NCBI RefSeq assembly: GCF_002025665.1
Contig: NZ_CP018786.1
Coordinates: forward strand, 1,302,001 to 1,366,000
Length of the DNA: 64,000 bases
From: Chryseobacterium indologenes
GTDB taxonomy: Bacteria > Bacteroidota > Bacteroidia > Flavobacteriales > Weeksellaceae
Direction: 5' to 3'
Position 1 is the stretch's first letter. Each line of letters starts with the position of its first letter. Positions 18,264 through 27,211 of the stretch are shown here, piece after piece. The notes beneath the pieces were generated by a model. The model had not been told where the DNA came from and made no database searches. It saw nothing but the letters and a program-made list of their open reading frames with translations. The position numbers were made by a program, and so were the translations under genes.

Positions 18264-18307
18264 TTATTGTCTTAACATTCAGCTTTTTATTGTAGTCAAG
18301 TCAACTT

Positions 18308-18327
18308 ACGTACATAATACGTATCAT
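18308..18327 (+). promoter_or_regulatory. Conserved ACGTA/TACGTAT element, copy 7
   Basis: ACGTACATAATACGTATCAT, ending 61 bp before the ATG at 18389. It differs from the copy at 11076 at only two positions. Confidence 0.65.
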
Positions 18328-18388
18328 GATTTCAGGTAAAAGCTCTCTTTTTTTTCAACTTGTAGTGAATAATTAAAAATACAAATCA

Positions 18389-19117
18389 ATGAGAACTCTT
18401 ATCTTATTAGCCATGGGGCTAACTTTCACAAACGTTTACTCACAAGTGGGAATTAATACAGGAACTCCTCAGAAAACTTTTCATGTTAATGGATCACTAC
18501 AAGTTGTGAATGAATTAAATGTAGGGGGTACATCTTCTACAGCTGGTTCAGCTGGTATTGCTGGTCAGGTACTTAAGTCCAGTGGACCGGGCGCAGCCCC
18601 CACCTGGCAAAATATTGCCGGTGTACCTAATTCTACGGGAACTGTAATTGTAGTGAACGGAGAATTTATAGTCGCTCAGGAAATCGTTGTACAGTTAACT
18701 GCTGATTATACAATGAGTGGTGCAACAGCATTTCCGATCGGAAACCTGTCTAATGAGATTATCGACAATGAAAGTCGATATTTCGGAAATGCGGCGGCTA
18801 ACTCGTTTACAATACCTGCGGATGGAATCTATCAGGTTACTATGAATGCGCAGTTATCAACAACCAATGGAACGAGCCCTGTTATTGGAATTTGGAATGA
18901 TACTACCAATAAGTGGGTTGCACGGGTCAATGATTACTTTACAGCTCCGAATGGAGATTTACAAACCTATACACTGTTAACTTCCATTTCTATGATGGCT
19001 TCTCATAAGTACTCATTTAGGATTGCTAATACAGCTAATACCACTGTAAAATTTATTAGTAGTGGAACTACGGGATCCGGACCTATTACTCAAATGTCTT
19101 TGAAGCGATTAAGATAG
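18389..19117 (+). CDS. Secreted QVGINT-type protein with jelly-roll-like C-terminus
   Basis: A 242-residue exported protein. The signal peptide MRTLILLAMGLTFTNVYS precedes QVGINTGTPQKTFHVNGSLQ, then AGIAGQVLKSSGPGAAPTWQ, a motif common in flavobacterial fibre-like proteins (GxxGQVLxSxGxGxxPTW). Residues 100-242 look like a C1q/TNF-type sandwich (FTIPADGIYQVTMNAQLSTT ... ITQMSLKRLR). It is the most isolated intact member of the family and keeps the upstream 20-bp element at the usual distance. Function unknown; extracellular or surface location inferred. Confidence 0.85.
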   Translation: MRTLILLAMGLTFTNVYSQVGINTGTPQKTFHVNGSLQVVNELNVGGTSSTAGSAGIAGQVLKSSGPGAAPTWQNIAGVPNSTGTVIVVNGEFIVAQEIVVQLTADYTMSGATAFPIGNLSNEIIDNESRYFGNAAANSFTIPADGIYQVTMNAQLSTTNGTSPVIGIWNDTTNKWVARVNDYFTAPNGDLQTYTLLTSISMMASHKYSFRIANTANTTVKFISSGTTGSGPITQMSLKRLR

Positions 19118-19306
19118 AATACGTAACTGCATTAGACTACCTGATGTAGAAGTATTTAGAAGAGATTGATATGTTCTGTTTTCAGCAGCCTATAATAGCA
19201 TTATCCTAAAATTCTTAAGAAAAACAAAGATTTAGAACTAAATCATATCACATCAGATACCTAAGTTTATTAAAGACAAAATTACCTTTAACCTATAAAA
19301 ACATAA

Positions 19307-20446
19307 ATGATGTCTACAAAAATTTTATGCTGGAATATTGAAAGATTCGGATCACAGACCCTATTAAATAGCTATGCAAGAGAGCCTTCAACTTTACAAA
19401 GATATAGACGTGATTATATTTTATCAAACTGTTATATGCTTGATCCTGATATTTTTATTGTAATTGAAGTGGTTACTAATAAGGGGTTAGCCGGCAGTCT
19501 GATTCCGTATGGTCGCAGTGCTTATACCGGACTGACAATGATATTAGACAGGCTTAAAAGGCTCAATACGAACTGGTGTCTTGTACCACCTTTGCGGCTG
19601 AATGAAAATTTGCAGGATAAATTCTCATCTTATTCTGAATCAATTGGTGTTTTTTTCAGGAATGACAGGCTTGATTTTATAGGACCCTATATTTGGCCGG
19701 CTGATCATCATCATGAAGCAAAAACTTCAAAACGTGAGGGATCGGTTAACCGAGGTCCTTATCCTCCTGGTTTTGATGATTTTTTGCCAGACCGTAATTA
19801 TTTCGCTGCAAAAGTTGAGTTTCACGATAAAAATAATCAACTCATTACTTTTCCTGACGCGCCATCAAGAAGACCTTATCTGACTCGTTTTCATGAGCGC
19901 CAGGGTGAATATCGTAATATATCACTATTTAATATTCATCTTCCTGTTATTCCTGATATTGCCGAAACAGCATTAAAAAGGCTTTTGAAGCATATTGATC
20001 AGGAGCCTGCCTATAATAATGATATAAAAGTAATTGCCGGTGATCTTAATATTGATCTTGCAGAAAATTTTGGACTCAACGGGCAAATTTCAGATTTGGG
20101 GTATAAAATTGGTATAAATCCCCGCTCACACGAAAAAGATAAAATTAAAACGACTTTTAAGAAAAGAAATGAAGCAATTCCTTTAATTCCCCCTTTGATA
20201 AGTGGATATACAACCAGCTTTGTAGATAATTTTATAATCAAGGGGACACTAAATCATAATCCCAGCATACTTTCAAAAACAATAAACAGAGTATTTACGG
20301 GAACTGATAAAAGGATGCATGATACTTTAGAAGATATTATGCGTATCGGTGATATTCATGCAAGGTATGAGAAATTCCGGAACTATGAAAATTATGGACA
20401 TATCAGACATACCAGTGATCATATGCCCATCTTGCTAGAAATATAA
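19307..20446 (+). CDS. Endonuclease/exonuclease/phosphatase-fold protein
   Basis: A 379-residue protein of the EEP superfamily, which includes DNase I-like nucleases, phosphodiesterases and sphingomyelinases. Visible signatures are ILCWNIERFG at the N-terminus, DIFIVIEVV for the metal-binding strand, SLFNIHLPV, VIAGDLNIDL and the C-terminal HTSDHMPILLEI with the catalytic SDH. No signal peptide is present, so it is probably cytosolic or exported by another route. Substrate cannot be assigned. It ends 142 bp before the operon of four giant genes and is on the same strand, so it may be a partner of that system. Either of two adjacent ATGs (19307 or 19310) may be used. Confidence 0.8.
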   Translation: MMSTKILCWNIERFGSQTLLNSYAREPSTLQRYRRDYILSNCYMLDPDIFIVIEVVTNKGLAGSLIPYGRSAYTGLTMILDRLKRLNTNWCLVPPLRLNENLQDKFSSYSESIGVFFRNDRLDFIGPYIWPADHHHEAKTSKREGSVNRGPYPPGFDDFLPDRNYFAAKVEFHDKNNQLITFPDAPSRRPYLTRFHERQGEYRNISLFNIHLPVIPDIAETALKRLLKHIDQEPAYNNDIKVIAGDLNIDLAENFGLNGQISDLGYKIGINPRSHEKDKIKTTFKKRNEAIPLIPPLISGYTTSFVDNFIIKGTLNHNPSILSKTINRVFTGTDKRMHDTLEDIMRIGDIHARYEKFRNYENYGHIRHTSDHMPILLEI

Positions 20447-20588
20447 TAGCTGATCTAGTGTTGAAAAACTATATAAACAAAAGAAGAACTGAACTTCTGT
20501 TCTATGTAAATGATCAAATCAATAAACTAAAAAGAAGATTCATGCGTCACTATTATCTGAATAACTTAATTCATAAACATTTATAATA

Positions 20589-23500
20589 ATGAATTTATCC
20601 CAAATAATTATAGAATTACAAAAACAAGCTGCTAACACAGGGAAAATAATCCTTGCTGACAGTTTGTGGAATCAGGGTTTCCTTTTCTCATCTTTAGTTA
20701 AGGAAGTTTTGCGTAGGTCTAAAGGAAACATTATTCTCTCTGTATCTTCAATTCCTGATATTAAGGATGGCAAGGTATCTTTTATTGCAGGGGTGCCTGA
20801 TTCTGCGGACGATACCTTTCTGTCTTTAAATGAACGCAGGGCTACAGTAGAACTCCATGAAAAAGAGTCTATTGTTCATTTAATTTTATCTATAGAGCTA
20901 AGAACAAAATATATAGAAAGTGCTGCTATTGAATGGGAGTTTGGAGACAGTTTCCCGGAGTTGGATGTTAATATGATTAATAACCTTTCTCTATCCAATC
21001 AAAAGCTGGTATTTCAATATGACGATGCTAATGCAGACCCATCCAGGGAGCTTGGATTCTCGGCAGATTATACTTGGAATGGAATTCTTGGTGTTTATAA
21101 AAATATTATCACAGCTTTTAATGGAACTCCTGCAAATGGGGTCTTACAAGGCAAGATTTACCCCACCAAAAATAAAGTTAAATCTTTGTTTTATGCTCCG
21201 CTTTCCTTACCGGAATTCGATTTAGTGAAGCTAAAAGTTAACAATTTTTCTCTGGAGGTCAATCAAATGTGGTTGGAAGAGGATAGAGGTAAATACCCGT
21301 GGTTAGAAGAACCAGAGCCATGGACTGAATTCTCTTTAAAAGGGTCAACAATTTTGGACGGAGTACCTGGTTCTATTGACACCTTTCTGTATGCACTTCC
21401 CGGTGATTATGCACCCGATAAGATTGGTGTTTCCGTAAGACCTGCTGAAAACAATATAAGTACTTCACTGGCCAATTTGGCTAAATGGATGTCAGGAAAT
21501 CGGGAAGAAGTGGATAAAATTATTAAGAATACTCCCTTTGAAACATTTTTTGAAATGGTAGGTTTTAAGTCATTCTCATTTGAGTTTGATTTGAAGACGG
21601 AGACTTATCTTTCTTTGTTGCGCTTACAAACAGGAACCCTTGATCAATGGCATATTTCAGAACATTTAACTGTAATCGACATTACTTTAGATTGGCTGTT
21701 GCTAAACCCTCTGGATAAGCCTATTCATATAATAGAACTCAGGGGCGGGCTGAAAATGAAATCAGGAGATAAGGAACTTTTATTTTTAGGGCTGATAGAA
21801 CTTCCCGGTCCTAACTTAAGTATGATGCTTAAAACAGAACAGAAACTGACTGTACCAGAATGGCTGGAAATTATCATTATTTCTTTTGGGGGATCTCCTC
21901 TTCCTGATCATATTAAAGCTTCGTTAAAGGAGTTTAAGCTAAAATCTATGGCGTTCAGTTATCAACATCCCACCAATAGTGGAACGTTTACGTTATCGAG
22001 TACCATTTTAGCAGGAGATAAGATCATTGATTTTGAGGTTTATCTTCATGTGAATTTTGCAGAAGGTACATATGATGTGCAGGTAGCTTTCATATTGGGT
22101 GATATTACAATTTATGGAGAAATTACCAATGAAAAAATACCAGAACAAACTATTATATTCTGCGATGTAGAAAGCGAAAATCAAATTCTTGGCTTGGATT
22201 ATCTTCCGTCTTTAATGGGATATGGTCCATTGGGAATTCCTTCGGAATTAGATATTGCTTTAAATAAAGTGGGGATTATCTATGATTTCACAGATAAGAG
22301 TTTCGCAATGGGAGCTCATTCTATCAACTATGGAACGGCCGATCTTGTTGTTTTTAAACCACAGGAGAAACCAAATCCTGCCCTTTTTGCAGGGGTTCAT
22401 ATTGACAAACAATTAGACCTTACCCGGCTTCCGTTAGTGGGAAAAGTATTGTCTGCCCTCCATACATTACAAATTAATGAGATTGAAGTTTTTATCACTT
22501 CCCGACAGTTTACTTCATCAGAAGCGATCCCGTTAAAAGATTATGTTTCATTGTTAGAAAACCAATTAAAGGGGAAGTATCCATCTTTTCCCAATGACGG
22601 AATGACCTCTTCCATAGGAATTTCTCTTAACCTTGATGTTGCTGGGTATATTATTCCTATTATGGCTGGATTGGGAGGAACTTCCGATTCAGGGATGCCT
22701 TCTGATAAAAGTGGCCAGCTAGGGATTCCTGAAGGTGATACTTCAAAACCAGTTCATGCTGCTCCTCCTGACCAGTCGGATGGTAGTTTCTGGATCACCA
22801 TTCAAAAGTCAATAGGCCCGTTATCATTCCGCAGGGTTGGAATAAAATACAATGAGGGTAAAATCTGGCTGGCATTGGATTGTTCTCTTAATGCGGGCAG
22901 TCTTAAGATTGATCTTATAGGAGCTTCTCTGGGAGTTCCTTTATCAGGATTCCATCCAAAATTTGAAATTGAGGGATTAGGAATAGAATTCAAGGGACCA
23001 GGGCTGGATATTGGCGGATCGCTTTTAAAAGTTTCCCATAAAGTTGAAGATCAGGTAGAATGGGAATATGCAGGCGGGGCCATTATAAAAATGATGGATT
23101 ATTCTTTATCAGCTTGGGGTAGCTATGCCAACATCTATAAAGATACCAGTCATACTAAGACCATCCCCTCCATGTTTTTGTTCGTCCAATTTACGGGAAC
23201 GTTGGGTGGGGTTCCTTTCTTTATGGTAACAGGACTTTCAGGTGGATTCGGATATAATTCAAGACTTCGCCTGCCCCAGATTGATGAAGTATATCAGTTT
23301 CCCTTTGTTGCGTATGCAGGTTCTCCGGACTCAAAGGATTCCCTTGTAGGTTCTCAATCTCCTGCTGAAGTATTGCGTAATCTCTTTGGTATTAACGGCG
23401 GGAAGCCATGGCTGTCTCATGAAGCAGGACAATACTGGCTTGCGCTGGGCATTATGTTTACATCTTTTGAACTGATCACGACCAATGCTCTCCTTATCGG

Positions 23501-24932
23501 TGAGTTTGGTAACAGTTTTAAACTGGCACTTATAGGACTCAGCAGAGGAAAGTTTCCGACTGTTGGTCCCAAAACCTTTGCATTTGTTGAGCTTCAAATT
23601 GAATTGATCATAGACGTTGAAAAAGGATCTGCCGGATTAAGAGCTCAGCAAAGCTCAAATTCATACATTCTGGATCCTAATTGTAAAATTACAGGCGGGT
23701 TTGCATTTTATACATGGTTTGCTCCAAGTCCATATGCCGGTGATTTTGTGCTTACAATCGGAGGATACCACTCTCAGTTTAAGCCTCCAAAATACTATCC
23801 TGAAGTACCCCGGGTAGGTATAAACTGGCTTCCGGATAATTATACTTCAATTTCCGGAAGCTCCTATTTTGCCATTACTCCTGCTGCAATTATGGCAGGA
23901 GGGATGCTGAATGTGAATTATCATAAAGGCGACTTTAAAGCATGGCTTAAAGCTTGGACAGATTTTCTGATGTATTGGCATCCGTTCCATTTTGATGTGA
24001 GCATTGGGGTAACGGTAGGAGCTTCCTATCGCTTGAATCTATGGTTCATTCATCATACTTTCTCAGGGGAATTTGGAGTTGATCTTAACTTATATGGACC
24101 TAAAACCGGAGCCAGGCTTACAGTCCACATCTGGAAGGTAAAAATAAATGTAGACATTGGCCCTGATAAGACAAGTTCAAAACCTTTACCTTGGAAAGAA
24201 TTTGCTGAGACCCTTTTACCTCCTAAGAAGGATCTTCTGAAATTTATTCCTAAAGAGGGAATAATAGCCTCTGATAAGAATGTTGAAAAATCTTCTTCCG
24301 AAGCAATTCATACTAGAGTTTCAGGATGCCGGATTCAACTCATTGCTTCTATACCTTGCTCAAAATTATTGATCAATGAAGAACCTTTGGAGACCAACTC
24401 CAAAATCTATGTAAGACCAATGGGAGATGAATCCGGGACTCCTTCCTTCGATTTCATCTGTAACCTAGAGATAAGGGATCAATCGGGGAATCTGGTATCA
24501 GATCAATGGACAATTACCCCCAGTTATCAGAATGTTCCTAAAGCATTGTGGGGAAAATATGTTGGACATATTGAACAAGGAGATGAGCAGCTTCTTAAAA
24601 AACAGCTCACAGGATATGATATTGAATCGCCTTATGAAAATAATGAGACAGTAGGAATTTATGATACTATCTATAATGTATATCCAGATCCGTTTGAAGG
24701 GATAATGCCTCTTAAAAACCTTGATCCAATGGAGGCATCTGCTAAAACATCTGAAACTGTTATTTCTATTATAAAATCCGAAATAGCCTCTCATACTGTT
24801 GATCTAAAGCGTAACGCTTTATTTAATGATTTAAAACAATTCCTGTCTATACAGGCTGAAAATGAAAAGATGGACACCTATGCAAAAAATGCATCAACTC
24901 TATTAAGAGATTTTCCACTCATAATTATTTAA
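20589..24932 (+). CDS. Giant DUF6603-like protein, first gene of four-gene operon
   Basis: A 1447-residue protein of unknown function without a signal peptide. The C-terminal half (from about residue 730, GSFWITIQKSIGPLSFRRVG, to about 1230) resembles DUF6603: repeated hydrophobic strands such as ALDCSLNAGSLKIDLIGASL, LNVNYHKGDFKAWLKAWTDF and FGVDLNLYGPKTGARLTVHI. The N-terminal half has beta-rich repeats with FSLKGSTILDG and LKSMAFSYQHPTNSGTFTLS, suggesting an elongated barrel or lipid-transfer-like shell; that is inference. DUF6603 proteins are known in scattered bacteria but have no established role. The next gene follows after 17 bp. The family call comes from memory and should be treated as probable. 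Confidence 0.75.
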   Translation: MNLSQIIIELQKQAANTGKIILADSLWNQGFLFSSLVKEVLRRSKGNIILSVSSIPDIKDGKVSFIAGVPDSADDTFLSLNERRATVELHEKESIVHLILSIELRTKYIESAAIEWEFGDSFPELDVNMINNLSLSNQKLVFQYDDANADPSRELGFSADYTWNGILGVYKNIITAFNGTPANGVLQGKIYPTKNKVKSLFYAPLSLPEFDLVKLKVNNFSLEVNQMWLEEDRGKYPWLEEPEPWTEFSLKGSTILDGVPGSIDTFLYALPGDYAPDKIGVSVRPAENNISTSLANLAKWMSGNREEVDKIIKNTPFETFFEMVGFKSFSFEFDLKTETYLSLLRLQTGTLDQWHISEHLTVIDITLDWLLLNPLDKPIHIIELRGGLKMKSGDKELLFLGLIELPGPNLSMMLKTEQKLTVPEWLEIIIISFGGSPLPDHIKASLKEFKLKSMAFSYQHPTNSGTFTLSSTILAGDKIIDFEVYLHVNFAEGTYDVQVAFILGDITIYGEITNEKIPEQTIIFCDVESENQILGLDYLPSLMGYGPLGIPSELDIALNKVGIIYDFTDKSFAMGAHSINYGTADLVVFKPQEKPNPALFAGVHIDKQLDLTRLPLVGKVLSALHTLQINEIEVFITSRQFTSSEAIPLKDYVSLLENQLKGKYPSFPNDGMTSSIGISLNLDVAGYIIPIMAGLGGTSDSGMPSDKSGQLGIPEGDTSKPVHAAPPDQSDGSFWITIQKSIGPLSFRRVGIKYNEGKIWLALDCSLNAGSLKIDLIGASLGVPLSGFHPKFEIEGLGIEFKGPGLDIGGSLLKVSHKVEDQVEWEYAGGAIIKMMDYSLSAWGSYANIYKDTSHTKTIPSMFLFVQFTGTLGGVPFFMVTGLSGGFGYNSRLRLPQIDEVYQFPFVAYAGSPDSKDSLVGSQSPAEVLRNLFGINGGKPWLSHEAGQYWLALGIMFTSFELITTNALLIGEFGNSFKLALIGLSRGKFPTVGPKTFAFVELQIELIIDVEKGSAGLRAQQSSNSYILDPNCKITGGFAFYTWFAPSPYAGDFVLTIGGYHSQFKPPKYYPEVPRVGINWLPDNYTSISGSSYFAITPAAIMAGGMLNVNYHKGDFKAWLKAWTDFLMYWHPFHFDVSIGVTVGASYRLNLWFIHHTFSGEFGVDLNLYGPKTGARLTVHIWKVKINVDIGPDKTSSKPLPWKEFAETLLPPKKDLLKFIPKEGIIASDKNVEKSSSEAIHTRVSGCRIQLIASIPCSKLLINEEPLETNSKIYVRPMGDESGTPSFDFICNLEIRDQSGNLVSDQWTITPSYQNVPKALWGKYVGHIEQGDEQLLKKQLTGYDIESPYENNETVGIYDTIYNVYPDPFEGIMPLKNLDPMEASAKTSETVISIIKSEIASHTVDLKRNALFNDLKQFLSIQAENEKMDTYAKNASTLLRDFPLIII

Positions 24933-24949
24933 CCCATAATGACTTAAAA

Positions 24950-27190
24950 ATGAAAAAAAGAACACTCCCGGCTACCGATAAAGTTATTTTCTATGAAAAT
25001 GAAATTCCCAGTCTGGCAGCCGGAACATATACACTGAAGGCTGCTTTGACACTTGGCCCTCATGAAACAATTGATTCCGGCCAGCAATTAGTTGTAAATG
25101 CCCCACAGGTTGTTATTGATCCTGCAGAAATTCATGCTATGTCACCTGGCATGAATGAAGTAGATCATTTTCAATATATTATTCCCAGTATTGTTCTGAA
25201 TAATCCTCAGCTTCCCTGGGAGCGAAAATTAAAAACAAAAATTTCTTCTGCTCCATGGATGGCATTATTGGTTTTTACAGAGGAAGAACTATACTGGAAA
25301 TATCAGACCCATTCTCCTGTGATGCATTATACAGCTGCCGATTTTTTAAAAAAAGAAGAACAAATTCATAAACCGGATATAGCATTATCAGATCTTGGAA
25401 CAGACTCTATCAACACAATACGCATCCCGGTACATTCCGCCCGAAGCATTCTTCCCCGTGTGGAAGAGCTTCCACTATTAGCCCATGTCCGTACGGTTAA
25501 TCCTGAAAACCAGGTGCTGGAAAACGGAACTGCTGACCATACGTATGCTGTTATTCTTTCCAATAGAATGACCGTAATGCCTGCTGAGACTTCTGCCAAT
25601 GGAGTTCGCAATTATGCTTTTCTTGTTTCTTTAGAAGGTTGGGAAAACCCATTAGAAAATAATTTTAAAGACCTGAAAGATAATGATTTTTTACAGCTCA
25701 TTGTATTGGCTAACTGGAGCTTTACAGCCATTTCAGAAATTTCTCATCATGTATTGCCCGTTAATGCGGAATATAGTAAAGTGTCGAATCAGTCGAATCT
25801 TCTTAGAATTCCTGTAGCGGATAACGGATCCGATACAGCCAAAAAGATATTGGAAGGCTATACCGCCATAAGCTCCGAGATGAGGGATGGAAGTAAAACG
25901 TTTGCATGGTACAGAGGGCCTCTTTGTGCTGGAGCATACAGAAAACTTCCTAAAGATCTTTTGCCCTGTTATAATAGTGACAGTGCCAAAATTTACCTTC
26001 AAAAAGAAGGAATTTTTGATCATTCTTATGCAGCAGCCTGGACATTGGGCCGATTGATGGGATTAAGTGATCCGCTATATACTGATCATCTTCAGATTTT
26101 AGCCCGGAAAACTCAAAAGCTTTCTATACAGCTTCTGCAACGCTCCCGGTTAAAAATATTTTCAGATCAAGAAAAAAAAATCAGTTTATTAAAGAATGAG
26201 TTAGGCAAAGAGGCTTTTATAAAACAGCTTAGGAATGGACTCTTACAAGAATCTTTTGACAATTTAAAAGCTCCTTTCCAAGACAATTCTTTACCCCAAA
26301 AAACTGATGAAAATTCAAAAGCTCCTTTTACTACAGAAGATGTTGTAGAGTTTCTGGATAATGAAATATTGCAGGACGTTATTAAAAGTGAGATCAAAGA
26401 AACTCTGGATGCCATTGCGGAATGGCTTGCAAAAACGGCCTTACTTTATAATGTACCATTCCAATATCTGGTTCCTGATCAACGCATGCTGCCGGTAGAA
26501 TCCACGCGTTTTTTTTATGTAGACAAGGGATGGCTCACAATGTTGATGGAAGGCGCTCGTCAGTTAGGAGTACACAGCAGTGTTGATAAAGCGATAAGGA
26601 CAATACTCAACAAGGTCATTGATGAGACCATCTGGTTTAAAACTTCAGGAGTAAGACCGCAATTTTTCAGTGTGAAAAAAATAATGTCTCAGATTCCGGG
26701 CATTCCTACATGCGGCTTGCTTATCCGCTCTTCACTTGTCTCACAGGCCAAGGCCCCGGTAATCGAAGCAAAACTGAAAAATGGGAAAGTGATCCAACCA
26801 CTCAGAATGGATAAGCTTTCGTCTGATGTTATTATTGTTTTATGGGATCAGGTGCCTGATCATGTGAGTGTCACTTACCCCAATCAAAATTGGCTGTATG
26901 GCCTTACTGATGCCGGGAAAATTGAGCTAAGCAATATTTCAAAGGATATTCCTTTTGGAAAACCATTGGGAAAGAATTTTCCGGATGATCATTTTTCGAA
27001 ATTTTTGAGGAAGGATGCAGAGGGAAAAATGAATAATGTCATCAATATATATGCTGAAGGGGCAGAAGGAGTTACACTTGCTTCGGAGATTGGTAAGCCC
27101 CTTAATGTCTCATCATTAATTAACGGAGCCCAATTAGCGATTCAGCTCAAGAAACATACCAGGAAAATGATTTTTCAATCATCAATTTAA
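24950..27190 (+). CDS. Large protein of unknown function, second gene of giant operon
   Basis: A 746-residue protein that I cannot assign. It opens with a beta-rich part (DKVIFYENEIPSLAAGTYTL, QQLVVNAPQVVIDPAEIHAM), then SAPWMALLVFTEEEL and a mixed domain. Near residues 505-535 it has NVPFQYLVPDQRMLPVESTR and FFYVDKGWLTMLMEGARQLG, a segment I associate with other large bacterial proteins found beside DUF6603 genes. No signal peptide, membrane span or catalytic motif is seen. It lies 17 bp behind the 1447-residue gene and 21 bp before the 1180-residue gene, so the three are almost certainly one transcript and likely one complex. Confidence 0.75.
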   Translation: MKKRTLPATDKVIFYENEIPSLAAGTYTLKAALTLGPHETIDSGQQLVVNAPQVVIDPAEIHAMSPGMNEVDHFQYIIPSIVLNNPQLPWERKLKTKISSAPWMALLVFTEEELYWKYQTHSPVMHYTAADFLKKEEQIHKPDIALSDLGTDSINTIRIPVHSARSILPRVEELPLLAHVRTVNPENQVLENGTADHTYAVILSNRMTVMPAETSANGVRNYAFLVSLEGWENPLENNFKDLKDNDFLQLIVLANWSFTAISEISHHVLPVNAEYSKVSNQSNLLRIPVADNGSDTAKKILEGYTAISSEMRDGSKTFAWYRGPLCAGAYRKLPKDLLPCYNSDSAKIYLQKEGIFDHSYAAAWTLGRLMGLSDPLYTDHLQILARKTQKLSIQLLQRSRLKIFSDQEKKISLLKNELGKEAFIKQLRNGLLQESFDNLKAPFQDNSLPQKTDENSKAPFTTEDVVEFLDNEILQDVIKSEIKETLDAIAEWLAKTALLYNVPFQYLVPDQRMLPVESTRFFYVDKGWLTMLMEGARQLGVHSSVDKAIRTILNKVIDETIWFKTSGVRPQFFSVKKIMSQIPGIPTCGLLIRSSLVSQAKAPVIEAKLKNGKVIQPLRMDKLSSDVIIVLWDQVPDHVSVTYPNQNWLYGLTDAGKIELSNISKDIPFGKPLGKNFPDDHFSKFLRKDAEGKMNNVINIYAEGAEGVTLASEIGKPLNVSSLINGAQLAIQLKKHTRKMIFQSSI

Positions 27191-27211
27191 CATTTAAAAC
27201 CCTCTATCATC

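Larger units (their letters stand above)
17506..18307. other. Gene graveyard without an intact frame
   Basis: It contains two minus-strand fragments listed separately and a plus-strand fragment near 17905-18050 (KLGINTHVSNEMIVRLTKS, SNNNISIGNTVTQVR) that may be another relic of the QVGINT family. No intact gene was found. Confidence 0.5.
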
